Assembly: GCF_003122425.1 (NCBI RefSeq)
Contig: NZ_CP021661.1
Coordinates: 27,824-91,823 of the forward strand
Direction: 5' to 3'
DNA from: Candidatus Fukatsuia symbiotica
GTDB taxonomy: Bacteria; Pseudomonadota; Gammaproteobacteria; Enterobacterales; Enterobacteriaceae
Length of the DNA stretch: 64,000 nucleotides
Shown in pieces: positions 36,758-48,112 of this stretch (its first letter is position 1; every line of letters starts with the position of its first letter). Below the pieces are notes generated by a model. That model was not told where the DNA came from. It saw nothing but the letters and a program-made list of their open reading frames with translations, and did no database searches. The position numbers were made by a program, and so were the translations under genes.

Positions 36758-37048
36758 CTAAGTGTCTTGATGAGGATCAAGGTAGATGTTTTCAGCATAT
36801 CCATCTTTCCACTGAAACATTAATCGCCATTGAATATTGACTCTCATGCTGGACAAACCATCAAATTGTCCAGAGAGGCGTTTATAATAATTACTGGTTG
36901 GAATAAACAAATCTTGCTCATTGTGTGCAGCCGCTAACATATCGAGCTTTTTAGCTAACTGGCGTTCTATTGTTGCCGGTATTGCGCGATCTCGTTTACT
37001 CTCCATATAGAACAGTTTTAAGTTTTTATCCCGAAAAGACTTAATCAT
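36758..37048 (-). CDS. higB: HigB-type toxin (RelE fold)
   Basis: A 96-residue protein: M-I-K-S-F-R-D-K-N-L, L-D-M-L-A-A-A, W-R-L-M-F-Q-W, Y-L-D-P-H. The start at 37048 is chosen by family alignment. The longer frame runs into an IS remnant. Confidence 0.87.
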   Translation of the reverse strand: MIKSFRDKNLKLFYMESKRDRAIPATIERQLAKKLDMLAAAHNEQDLFIPTSNYYKRLSGQFDGLSSMRVNIQWRLMFQWKDGYAENIYLDPHQDT

Positions 37049-37154
37049 TATCTGTTCCGTCATTCCATTCAATACAAGTATTGTACAATTTAAAGATTCT
37101 ACTCCGAACACCGTTTCATGGTGAGCTAAGAAAGCGAGTATTCGGATCTGACGA

Positions 37155-37225
37155 TGGGCAGAGAAAGATCGATGAAAGCGTTGGATTAGCGGGATAAGAT
37201 TGCCCCACACTTTTTTATGCTCTCC
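37155..37225. repeat. ISKra4-like right-end remnant, copy 3
   Basis: GATGAAAGCGTTGGATTAGC followed by the shared end CCCCACACTTTTTTATGCTC parallels 36056-36110. Only the last codons and the end remain. Confidence 0.6.
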
Positions 37226-37317
37226 TTATTCTGGATCATTTCCAGGTGCTGATCGCGTTGGGTCGGTGGCCCTATCGTACTACTGGCTACTCTGGTCAAT
37301 TACACACGTATCATGAC

Positions 37318-38732
37318 TTACCCCCTAGTTATTTGTTCTATCACCCCTAACCAAATAGCAGTAGTCAAATTTTTCATATCTTCCAGAGCTTCTTTACAAG
37401 TTATTCCCAATTCTTCTACAGCGCCCTTGAAAGAGAGGCCTTCCATCAAGCACTTTTTGCCGTAGCGCTTAACGGTGAGCCTTTCCAGCTCGAGTAGAGC
37501 GGGACAATCATCTCTATCGCTACTCCACTTATCATCTCTACTGTGATAAGTTATACCCAATCTTTTGGCGATTTCCTGACAATTAGGCTCCTTTTCCAAA
37601 TACTCTGAACCGAAGTGCATAACAACCTTCATTTCTAACGTCTTCTTGGCTTCATCAGTTATTAGCCCCAGCGCCGCGGCGATTTCCTGGCAATTAGGCT
37701 CCCTCTTCAAATGATTAGGAACGAAGCGCGTAACAGCCATCATTTCCAGTGCCTTCTTGGCTTCATCAGTTATTAGTTCCAGCTTCGCGGCGATTTCCTG
37801 GCAATTAGCCCTCCTCTTAAAATACTTAGAAGCGAAACGCGTAACAACCTTCATCTCTAACGTCTTCTTGGCTTCATCAGTTATTAGCCCCAGCGCCGCG
37901 GCGATTTCCTGGCAATTAGGTTCCCTCTTCAAATAATTAGGAACGAAGCGCGTAACAGCCATCATTTCCAGCGCTTTCTTGGCTTCATCAGTTATTAGTC
38001 CCAGCTTCGCGGCGATTTCCTGGCAATTAGCCCTCCTCTTAAAATGCTTAGGAGCGAAACGCGTAACAGCCATAATTTCCAGCGTCTTCTTAGCTTCATA
38101 AGTTCTTAGTCCCAGTTTCGCGGCGATTTCCTGGCAGTTGGGCTCCTTCTCCAAATACTCTAGACCTAAGTACTTAATAACCTTCTTTTCCAGTGCGGCT
38201 TCGGCCACCAAAGTCTTTATCCACCACTTATCAACCATGTTTTGGCAAGGGAGATTTTTCTTTAAATCCTGTTTGCCGTAGTGCTTAACAAAAAGCAGTT
38301 GCAGTGCCTCTATAGCAGGATAGCGATTTTTTTGGATATTATAAATTATTCCTCTCTTGTCAGCGATTTCCTTGCCGTTAAGGCCTCTGCTAATATCTTG
38401 TGTGCAGTAGTTCCGAGCAGTCATTATTTCCAGATGCTCCCGAAGGTTGCGATCAGTTATCCTCAACTGATCGGCGACTTTCTGGCAATTAGCCTCCTTT
38501 TTTAAAAGTTCAGGAGCTAAGTGCTTAATAGCCATCATTTTCAGACTCTGCAAAGCAGAATCGTTAGTTATCCCCAATTGATCGGCAACTTTCTGATAAT
38601 TAGCCTCCTTTTTTAAAAGTTCAGGAGCTAAGTGCTCAATAGCCATCATTTGCAGACTCTGCTGAGCAAAATCGTTAGTTATCTCCAACTGATCGGCGAC
38701 TTTCTGGCAATTAGCCTCCTTTTTTAAAAGTT
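37318..38732 (-). CDS. Tandem-repeat protein of about 12 helix-turn-helix-like modules, 5'-truncated
   Basis: About 470 residues made of 37-residue repeats; two carry longer insertions. The consensus is L-K-R-E-P-N-C-Q-E-I-A-A-K-L-G, then I-T-D-E-A-K-K-x-L-E-M-M-A-V. Each unit resembles a helix-turn-helix, so the protein is probably an elongated array that could bind DNA, RNA or protein. Neighbouring units are duplicated as 74-residue pairs. The apparent first eight residues come from the transposon end at 38733-38769, so the true N terminus and promoter were lost to the insertion. Confidence 0.6.
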
Positions 38733-38809
38733 GGGTTTTCCCGCATATCCAGCCCAAACTGGCAATGAGCTTCTCTTGGCAGCCAAACGGCCAAAACCAC
38801 TAAGTTAAT

Positions 38810-39448
38810 TTAGATGCTCTGCGCTAAGGACGCCGTCGCTGTCACTTTATGAATAAATGCCTTGAGAGATAAATATTTACCATACCCCAAATGCATTGCA
38901 ATAATTTTATGAATAGGTACACCCAGATGATAAAGATGTAAAATTTTTTCTTTATCCTTATCATACATCGAAGCTTGTATTATCCCTTTAGGCTTACCGA
39001 GCCTGATGCCTTTGGCAGCTCGGACACGTAACCCCTCTTTGGTTCGTTCTGAAATAAAGTCTCTTTCCAATTCAGCCAGCATTGAAAAAATAGTGATAAG
39101 CACTTTATTAGCCACATTATTTTTAGTATTCGGATTTAAATCCAGATTTTGCTTGATAAGTATTAACCTTACCTCCTTGATTTGAATAATTGTTTCAATT
39201 GTATTCAGCGTTTCTTTAATCGAACGCCCAAGCCGAGATAATTCAGAAGCAATGACGATATCATCCGGTGATAATTTATCCAGTAATTCATCAATACGGC
39301 GCATTACGGTGGATTTACGTGAAGACATTTCCAGCTCGATCCATTCATCAACCATAAGCTTTTGTTCAATACAATAACGACTAATACTATTTTTTTGGCT
39401 TTCAACACTTTGCTCTTGAGTGCTCACCCGAACATATCCATAAATCAT
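38810..39448 (-). CDS. tnpR: Serine resolvase/invertase of the Tn3-like element
   Basis: A 212-residue protein. Start MIYGYVRVSTQEQ with the catalytic Ser in R-V-S-T; S-E-L-S-R-L-G-R-S; E-R-D-F-I-S-E-R-T-K-E-G-L; a degenerate C-terminal helix-turn-helix. It is divergent from tnpA, with the putative res site between. Confidence 0.88.
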   Translation of the reverse strand: MIYGYVRVSTQEQSVESQKNSISRYCIEQKLMVDEWIELEMSSRKSTVMRRIDELLDKLSPDDIVIASELSRLGRSIKETLNTIETIIQIKEVRLILIKQNLDLNPNTKNNVANKVLITIFSMLAELERDFISERTKEGLRVRAAKGIRLGKPKGIIQASMYDKDKEKILHLYHLGVPIHKIIAMHLGYGKYLSLKAFIHKVTATASLAQSI

Positions 39449-39607
39449 ATTGACGTTATCCAATTTTACCTGGTTTTGTGTTAAGGTTTTTTTTGCACAT
39501 AACACCATCGTTTTATATATAATTTATATTGTACCTTAATAACATAATTTATCGCTTAACAAAACGAACGTTAATAGCATTAATTTTAACCTATTGGATG
39601 TACCTTA
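39449..39607. promoter_or_regulatory. Putative res site and divergent promoters
   Basis: An AT-rich interval between tnpR and tnpA. GTACCTTAAT is repeated directly at 39531-39540 and 39600-39609, with TTAAC/GTTAA dyads between. Placement and repeats fit resolvase subsites. Confidence 0.5.
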
Positions 39608-42600
39608 ATGGCAAAAATTGAGATCCTGTCTCCAGCCGAACAAATTAAATTCGATAATCCGCCTGTTTTTACCCTCGAGGAACAAACCAAATATTTTTAT
39701 TTACCCCTAAAATTAAAAACGTGGTTGGATACAGTTAACAATGTAACTAACAAAGTAGGCTTTATATTGCTTTGGGGATACTGCCAGGCCGGTGCGCGAT
39801 TTTATCAACCTGGACAGTTTCGTAAACATGATATTGAAATCATTTGCCAACAACAGAATATTGCTCCCACGCAAGTGAAAATGACAGGCTATAATCAGCG
39901 TTCATTCAATTACCATAAAAAGATTATAAGGCGCTATTTAGCACTGCAACAGTTTGATAAAGAGTCGAAAGTTTTTTTCTTACAAATCATAGAAGATAAA
40001 GTTGCACGCCACTATTCACCAAGGCAAATTTTACTGGAACTCATTGATCTTCTCAAAATAAAAAGAATCGAAATACCACGCTATAATCGTTTTGCCTTGG
40101 TCATTACTCAAGCAATAAGCGATTTTGAAAAGAATTTACTTAAATTAATAGAAAAGAAAATAACCAAAGAGCTTCAAGAAAAATTTGACGCTCTATTTGA
40201 GACCAATGGAAAAAATTATTCAGTAGTCTCTAGACTTAAAACAATCAGTCACTCCAGAAAACCTAAAATAATAAAAGAAAGCATTCAAGATTTTAAATTA
40301 ATTCAGGGACTATACCAAATGGCTTTGCCAATAATAGCCTCTTTGAATTTGCATATTGATACCATTAAATATTATGCCACTTGGTTGCGTAAGGCTTCAC
40401 TCTTTCAAATAAATCAACTACAGGTTAATAAACGGGATTTATATTTAATCTCATTTTTACTGCATCAATATCAGCTGCGGCAAGATATTTTTGGTGAAAT
40501 TTTATTAACTTGTGTTCAAGCAACGCAAAATTCAGCGACACGAATTCAGAAGGAACAGGCCTTTCAACAGAAAGATCAGCATAAAGAAACCTTACAATTA
40601 TTATTTGATGCCAGAATATCCTACAAATCCGTGCTTAAACAGATTGAAAAAGTGGCGATATCACCCCTTCTCAATGACGCTCAAAAAATTGAAAATATAA
40701 AATTATTACTGGAATAGTATTATCAACAAAAAACGGAGATAATGGCCGAGCCAAGACTTGATGAACTCGCTGAAAATAGCCTTCAGGAGATGAATGAACA
40801 TGATTATTATCATGTAATTGAAGCTCTTTCACTTAAGTTACAAAACAGAGTGGCCGATATTCTACGCCACATTGCTTTTGATGAAACTGAAAATCAAAAT
40901 TCGACAAAAATTTTAACTGCCATTCAACATTACCAAAAAAAGGCGGGAAAAATTGGGAAAGAAGCCCCCGTAGATTTTTTGACTGAAAAAGAACAAACAG
41001 CGCTGTATGATTCAGCCGGTAAATTTAGAGTTTCCCTCTACAAAGTCCTGTTTTATTTCCATACATCTGAAGCACTTAAAGCAGGTGTGGTCAGTTTGAA
41101 GCCAGCGTACAAATACCTGTCCATAGAAAATTATTTACACCCTAAACTCCATTGGCAGGTCAATAAAAGTCGCTTATTAGAGGAAGCCGGATTAACTTTT
41201 TTTACAGATATAGACAACGTAATATTCACATTAAAAAATAAGCTTAATGACGCTTATCATAGAACAAACCAACGTATTAATTCGGATAAAAACTTACACA
41301 TTAAATTTGATAAAAAAGGGAGAATGGTCTTGGCGACACCTAAGGTAGAAAAAATGAATACTCAATCCCTATCTGCTTTGTTTGATGATCAAAAATATGT
41401 CTCTATATTAAAAATATTAAGTGATGTGCAAAAGTTGACTCATTATCTAGATTGCTTTCGGCATTATAGCGTCAAGGATAAAAAAATATTACCTAAAAAA
41501 TCTGTATATTATGCCGCTATTCTAGGTATGGGGTGTAATATTGGCTTGAGTAAAATAGCAAATGTTTCTAAAGGTATTACAGAAGATGGATTGTTAAACT
41601 TTTTCAATTGGCACGTGAGCTTAGAAAATATCCATGCCGCCAACAAATGCATCCTGGAGCTTCTTAGTCAGCTATCATTGCTCAGGCTACATCAAAATAA
41701 CCCGAATGAATTACATACTTCAAGTGATGGTCGCAAAGTCGGCGTAGCGGTAGAATCTTTAAATGCTAATAGTTCATTCAAATACTTTGGCAGTGGAGTA
41801 GGCACCTCGCTGTATACCTTTATTGATGAATTTAATCGATTATTTTATTCCACCGCATTTAGTAGTTCAGAACGCGAAGCGGCTTATGTTGCTGATGGTT
41901 TGATGCATAATCTTTCTATTAATAGCAGTATTCATTCTACCGATACACAGGGTTATTCTGAAGCTATCTTTGGGGTGTTACATATGCTTGGTATTTATTT
42001 TGCACCCAGAATTAAAGGACTAAAGAAATCCACTCTTTATAGTTTCGAATCACGTAAAACGTATGAAGAGAAAGGATATAAAATATTACCGCATCGGTAC
42101 ATTGATGTTGATCTTATAAAGTCGCACTGGGATGATATTTTGCGATTAATGGTCACTATAAAATTAAAAGAAACGACAGCATCACAGGTGTTTAAGCGTT
42201 TAAGCTCTTATTCCAAGCAGCACCCCTTATACTGTGCTATTAAAGAATTTGGGAAAGTCATTAAAAGTTTGTTTATCTTGCGTTATATTGATGATGTAGA
42301 TTTGAGACAAGCCGTTGAAAAACAGCTGAATCGGATAGAGTTATCCAATAAATTTTCTAAAGCCATTCTATTTGGTAATAATCAAGAAATTCAATACAGT
42401 GGTAAAGAAGAACAAGAAATGGTGGTGGGTTGTCAGCGGCTGATTCAAAATGCCATAGTTTTATGGAATGCGCTCTATTTATCACAAAAACTGGCGACGA
42501 CGGAGGATGAGGAAACACGGAAAAAAATGTTAATCATTATCCGTAACGGCTCAACCTTGAGTTGGCAACATGTCAACTTGCACGGTGAATACGATTTCAC

Positions 42601-42667
42601 CCAGGAAATTGAAGCGGAAAAATCATTGTTCGATATGGATAAAATATTGTCATTTAAGGTCGTCTAA
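39608..42667 (+). CDS. tnpA: Tn3-family transposase interrupted by one amber codon
   Basis: The N-terminal 369 residues (I-L-S-P-A-E-Q-I-K-F, the DUF4158 type) and the C-terminal 641 residues are in the same frame. They are separated only by TAG at 40715-40717 and eight further codons. The catalytic region has S-S-D-G-R-K-V-G and S-T-D-T-Q-G-Y; the end is L-S-W-Q-H-V-N-L-H-G-E-Y-D-F. The total of about 1020 residues is normal for TnpA. Either a single nonsense mutation, a restart at 40742 or read-through is possible. Confidence 0.85.
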
Positions 42668-42709
42668 TTTATCTCATTGCCAGTTTGGGCTGGATATGCG
42701 GGAAAACCC

Positions 42710-43075
42710 TACAAATGGCGTATTGGCGTAGAAAACTCAATAAGGGGCTAATTCACCACTCAGATAGAGGCAGTCAGTACACCAGCCGTGAATACGGGCA
42801 GCATCTGTCGGTTATGGGCATGCAGGCAAGCAACAGTCGGAAAGGCCAGTGCTGGGATAATGCCCCCACAGAGCGCTTCTTCCGCAGTCTGAAATATGAA
42901 TATTTGCACTACGAAGTGCTGAAGGGTCACCATGATGCCAAGCTGAGTGTGTTGGACTATTTGGCTTATTACAATAGTAAACGTCCCCACTGTGTACTGG
43001 GATATCTTTCTCCCATGGAGTTTGAGCGAATACCATTAATCAAGGTGTCTTAAAAAAGTGTCCGGTTTTACTTGA
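42710..43075 (+). pseudogene. IS3-family OrfB C-terminal fragment
   Basis: G-L-I-H-H-S-D-R-G-S-Q-Y, then W-D-N-A-P-T-E-R-F-F-R-S-L-K and Y-Y-N-S-K-R-P-H, then the right end GTCCGGTTTTACTTGACCA. The 5' part was removed where the Tn3-like element ends. The apparent start inside the terminal repeat is accidental. Confidence 0.8.
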
Positions 43076-43109
43076 CCATTACAATCAGCAATGCCGATTC
43101 CTGTCGGCC

Positions 43110-44104
43110 ATGAAACCGCTTCAACCACGTTACGCGAATTTTGATCTTGGCTCATTATATGCTGCTGTTGACGGGCAGAAGTTCAGCGTGGAGCGGCCAA
43201 CGGTAAAAGCACGCTCCTCACGTAAATATTTTGGCCGTGGGAAAGGCGTCGTTGCTTATACCTTATTATGTAACCACATCCCGCTTAATGGTTATCTCAT
43301 TGGCGCACATGAATATGAAGCTCACCACGTTTTCGATATCTGGTATCGAAATACCTCAGACATTGTGCCGACTGCCATTACCGGCGATATGCACAGCGTC
43401 AACAAAGCTAATTTTGCCCTACTTCACTGGTTCGGGTTGTGCGCTTCGAACCTCGTTTTACCTCGTTGAATACGTTACTAAAGGAACTCTATTGTGCCGA
43501 CGAACCATCACAGTACGAAAAGTGCCTTATCCGACCTGTAGGTCAAATCGATCAGGAAATTATTCTCAGTGAGAAAAATCATCTGGAGCAAATCGTTGCC
43601 ACTCTGGGGTTAAAAGAAATAACACAGGGTACGTTGATCCGTAAGCTATGTACCTACACCTCAGATAATCCGACGAGGCAAGCTTTGTTCGAGTTTGATA
43701 AGCTCATCCGCAGTCTCTATACACTGCGTTATCTGCGCAATCCCCAGTTGGCCAGAAATAGCCACCGCTCACAAAATCGAATTGAATCGTACCACCAACT
43801 ACGGTCAGCGATAGCCCAGATTGGTGGGAAGAAGGAACTGACAGGACAAACAGACATTGAAATCGAGATCAGCAACCAATGCGGTCAATTGCTCGCCAAT
43901 GTAATCATCTACTATAACTCAGCCCTCTTGTCGCGGTTACTGACGAAGTATGAAGCAACCGGTAATACAAGAGGACTGGAGCTTATCAGACATATGTCAC
44001 CCGTGGCATGGCAACATATCCTGTTAAACGGCCATTACACATTTATCAGTGACGGGAAAGAAATTGACCTGGATGCAATGATAGCGGGACTTAAGCTGGG
44101 GTGA
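43110..44104 (+). pseudogene. tnpA: Tn3-family transposase, C-terminal third, frameshifted
   Basis: It begins near Y-A-A-V-D-G-Q-K-F (first catalytic Asp) and contains T-G-D-M-H-S-V-N-K. It switches frame near 43438 (W-F-G to R-F-E-P-R-F) and ends S-P-V-A-W-Q-H-I-L-L-N-G-H-Y-T-F. The N-terminal part is at 51270-52028 in the opposite orientation; the middle is gone. Confidence 0.85.
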
Positions 44105-44136
44105 CAAAATTTCCGGCGGTTCCGGCGTACAACCCC
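44104..44136. repeat. Tn3-like terminal repeat, tnpA side (left arm)
   Basis: 33 bp from ACAAAATTTCCGG to GTACAACCCC, directly after the tnpA stop, with the outer end at 44136. The same sequence in the same orientation closes the arm at 52772-52804. Confidence 0.8.
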
Positions 44137-44172
44137 TTTTTAGAGGTTAATTAACTTTCGCTAATTGTTTTT

Positions 44173-47100
44173 CTACACTGCTGTGTAGACGTCGAAAGTT
44201 ACATTTCCTGTCTCACTTGTTGAACTACCTACATTAAGACCCTGTACCCGTACACCTCTTAACGCGAGGCCAGAAGTGACGTTCACGGCACCACTATGTT
44301 TAGGGATAAAAGCGAGTTGCCGGTTTCCAGGAAGTAAAGAATATACGTAGTAATCATTATCATGCATACCGTTAGCGTTGTCGTTAGAAGATGTAGGAAT
44401 ATAAATAGTGGCACTGTTCGCCCCACTCTCCCAGCTTCCCCCACCACTACCTATTGTTTCATTAGTTTTCTTAAAAATGCCTGAGGCAGCATTCAGCGTA
44501 CTTTGCACGGTTATCCGGGGCTCTGAAGGTTAACTTCAATTGCTTTGGATGCCAACTCCGACTTAACAATTGCATTCAGGGCAATGGCGCTGCCTGCTAC
44601 AGCATCCATGGCGGTTTTAGAAGCCGCTACAGCTGCCATATCCGCATAATCTAGAGGGTTCAGTCCTGCTAAGCCGGTAGTGAGTTTGGCAATCGCCATT
44701 GAGTTCTTCCCAACTTCTGCCATAGCGGTAGAGGAATTTCGTAAGATTTCTCTGGTTGTTGAGGAAGTTGCTACCGCATTCATGGCTATTTGTGAAGCGG
44801 CTACGGCATTCATGGCTGTTTGTGAAGCTACTACGTCTGTGAACTTTTCTCCATTATTATCATTTGCCAACCAAGCTTCCAATTGATCACTCTTCAAACC
44901 GGGGCGCAAAAGGTAAGCCAACCCATCGGGGTCGCCGAAAAAGAGTTGAAAAAACTGAGTGTGTTTGCTCACGTCTGCCTTATCTTCCTGGGTGAAGAGC
45001 AAATTTTCTGAATTTTTATTAAGATAACGCTTATCCGCCGCACCTTGGGTAATTAATCCGTTATCGTCAGTATCAACGTCTTTAATCGCCCCTGTCTTTA
45101 AACCGAGATGACTGCGCGCTGTAGCCGTACTCACTAAATCATTCAAATTATCCGAGACATTGAGATAACGGTCATCCGCCGCACCACGGGTAATTAATCC
45201 ATTATTATCGGTATCCAAATAGGTATATTTTTTTACATCATTAGTCACATCTCGGCCAATAAAGACCGCTTTATTTTTTTCAATTATTTTACATAGATAG
45301 TCACTATTAAGCCGGATAATAGAGACCGCTCTCCAAGTTCCACTTGCCGCATGATAGATATCGATTGTCGCGGAATCGTAGTTATCATTACCAGTCTTTC
45401 CCCCAAAAAAATCGCCTTATTCCCTACCACCGCGACGGTAACTAAGTAGTGTGCTTCACTGGCCGTGTGCGTCGTCCAGCTGTTATCCTGGCTGTCATAG
45501 ATATCGATTGTCGCGGTGAAGCTAGTAGTATATCCCCCGAAGAAAATCGCCTTATTCCCTACCACCGCGACGCCAGCTAAGTAGCGTGCTTCACTGGCCG
45601 TGTGCGTCGTCCAGCTGTTACCCTGGCTGTCATAGATATCGATTGTCGCGGAGTAGTTATCATTACCAGTCTTTCCCCCGAAGAAAATCGCCTTATTCCC
45701 TACCACCGCGACGGTAGCTAAGTAGCGTGCTTCACTGGCCTTGTGCGTCGTCCAGCTGTTACCCTGACTGTCATAGATATTGGTAGTCTCTCCCCCGAAG
45801 AAAATCGCCTTATTCCCTACCACCGCGACGGTAGCTAAGTAGCGTGCTTCACTGGCCGTGTGCGTCGTCCAGCTGTTATCCTGGCTGTCATAGATATCGA
45901 TTGTCGCGGAGTTGTTATCCTGGCTGTCATAGATATCGATTGTCGCGGAGGGGCTAGCAGTCTTTCCCCCGAAGAAAATCGCCTTATTCCCTACCACCGC
46001 GACTTCAGCTAAGTAGCGTGCTTCACTGGCCGTGTGCGTCGTCCAGCTGTTATCCTGGCTGTCATAGATATCGATTGTCGCGGAGTAGTTATCCTGGCTG
46101 TCATAGATATCGATTGTCGCGGAGGGGCTAGTAGTCTTTCCCCCCAAAAAAATCGCCTTATTCCCTACCACCGCGATGGCCATGTTTTTACGGTCTATTT
46201 TTTTGCCTAAATCGGCAATCATGGGCACCTGGTATTGCCCCTCTTCAATGGCCTGACAGGCTAACGTCGACATACCGATCACATCCAGCGCAGCGCGACT
46301 ATTCGCCACCGCATTCATGACGGTCTGAGAATTCACTACCACAGCCAGAGCGGGCTCAGCACTCACCATAGCGACTAGCATCGCCTGGCTCTTTACTGCC
46401 GCCTTTATCGCACGCGGACTGTTGACCAGCATGGTAAACGCCGCACTGTTGCTGATGATGATCTGTATTGCCACCGAATGGGTGAAAAGGCGGGTGAACT
46501 TTTCTTCATTATTATCACTCGCCAACCAGGCTTCCAACTGATCACTCGTCAAGCCTGGCTGTAAAAGATAGGCCAACACATCGGGGTCGTCGACAAAGAG
46601 ATGAAAAAACTGACTGTGTTTGCTCACGTCTGCCTTATCTGCCTTGGTAGCGAGCAAATTCTCTGAATGCTTCAGATAGCGATTATCCGCCTCCCCGGTG
46701 GTAATCAAGTCTGAATGATTTGTCCCGGCATTCTTAACAGCGGCGGTCCCCAATTCAAAATTACTTCGCGCCGTCTTTTTATTCGTTAAATCTTTCAAGT
46801 TTTCTGCAGCATGAAGGTAACGCGTATCCGACTCCTTGAAGTTAATCACGTTACTCAGGGTTTCGATGGCCGACGCCGGGATAGTATTGAGCGGTAGGCG
46901 TACCAGTTGGATCCGTTCCCCACTTTGTTGGCGCACATCTCTATAGGGTGAGGAGGAATACCCCACGGCCACTAAGGTATCCAGCTCAAAAATGCCAATT
47001 TCACGGATTGCTTCCTCTTTTTTATCTTCAGGTAGGATCAGCTCGCCGATGACACTGTTCTTTTCCCTGTCCACCGTCACGCCATCCAGCGGCGCTTGGT

Positions 47101-47272
47101 AAATGACACTTCTTACCTCCCGTGCCTGCTTAAGGTCTGTGATGGATAAGGGCGTAGAAGCATTGCCTAACGCCATGTGGGTGAGTTGCAGTTTGCTGCC
47201 GGACGCACGGGCTTCCTGCAAGCGTTTGTCGCCTTCGGCCGTCCAAGAAAGCATAACGTCGTGGGAGTTCAT
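44173..47272 (-). CDS. Phage-like tail fibre with Kelch-like repeats, frameshifted copy
   Basis: Same gene as 59816-62917, but broken at two run differences: C5 instead of six at 45410-45414 and G4 instead of five at 44517-44520. This gives three frames. The intact copy in the other arm makes base-calling error the simplest reading. Confidence 0.85.
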
Positions 47273-47603
47273 AGAGACCTTCTCTGGTGTATTGATAGTG
47301 GGGGGATAGCGCGCTAGCAGGGCATAACGTCATGCCCTTATTTTTTATTCATCCCGGCGTTTGACTTGTTTTCTGATTTGACGTCGTCAAGGAAGAGGGT
47401 CCCCCGCGCGTCCCCTGCGCGGTTATCTACTCAACGCGTCTTTTCTCTTTTTGCTCAAGCGGGGGAGGTCTTCCTGGGTCAGGTGCCTTCTTGCTCTGCT
47501 GCTGGAGGGGGGTGCGTATAACGTCATACCTTATACGCACCCAAGTAAATTAGGTGTTATCCTAGAGTCTGTCTGTGTAGCCTATAATAAGTAGGAAGAA
47601 ACT

Positions 47604-47838
47604 ATGTTAGCTATCCCATTGCCCGTTGAAATCGAAGACCGCTTAGACCAGCTGGCCGAAATGACCGGCAAAACAACGACGCTGTTAGCCAAACAGGCGA
47701 TCAATGAGTATCTTGAACGTGAATTGTGGCAAATTACTGAGACAGAACACGCCTTAAATTGAAGCGGATACCAATGACTTCGTGCCTGCATCAGAGCTGG
47801 CGTTAAAATTTAAACATTGGGGGATCAGTGCAAATTAA
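47604..47838 (+). pseudogene. RelB/ParD-like antitoxin with frameshift
   Basis: M-L-A-I-P-L-P-V-E-I-E-D-R-L-D-Q-L-A, then K-Q-A-I-N-E-Y-L-E, a normal ribbon-helix-helix start. The frame stops at 47760 because of one extra T. In the next frame it continues N-E-A-D-T-N-D-F-V-P-A-S-E-L to a stop at 47838, overlapping the toxin start. The lesion is present in both arms. Confidence 0.7.
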
Positions 47839-48112
47839 ATGGTTAAAAAAAACCATTCATAATTTGGATGAAGTGTACGGTTTTCTGGTCAAAGACCATC
47901 CCTCTACTGCCCAAAATGTTATCAAAGAGATTTATCGTTCCACTTAGCGACTACGGGATAATCCTGCTTTAGGACGTCCTGGTAGAGTCCCCGGCACACG
48001 CGAACTGATTTTACCGCGTTACCCTTATGTTATTCCTTATCGTGTTAAAAATGGAAATATAGAAATTTTGCGTGTTTTTCATACAAAACAAAATTTACCA
48101 AAATACTGGTGA
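47828..48112 (+). pseudogene. RelE/ParE toxin with an in-frame amber codon
   Basis: A 94-codon frame from GTG: I-K-W-L-K-K-T-I-H-N-L-D-E-V, R-D-N-P-A-L-G-R-P-G-R, and V-F-H-T-K-Q-N-L-P. TAG at 47945-47947 replaces a probable Gln codon. Both arms have it, so toxin loss predates the duplication. Confidence 0.75.

Larger units (their letters stand above)
38733..42709. mobile_element. Tn3-family transposon, 3977 bp
   Basis: Perfect 37-bp inverted terminal repeats (38733-38769 and 42673-42709) starting GGGTTTTCCCGCATATCC enclose a resolvase and a divergent transposase. The five-base flanks (AAGTT, TACAA) do not match, so recombination has occurred after insertion or only one flank is original. 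Confidence 0.88.

Noticed and set aside
37318..38757. Start of the repeat protein at 38757
   Set aside because: The first codons lie inside the transposon terminal repeat and recur as the apparent start of the unrelated IS3 frame at 42685, so the start is accidental.
39608..48112. Recoding of TAG as a sense codon
   Set aside because: Two lone TAG codons in otherwise open frames were considered as evidence, but several genes in the window end normally at TAG and both genes are of decaying types. Nonsense mutation is simpler.
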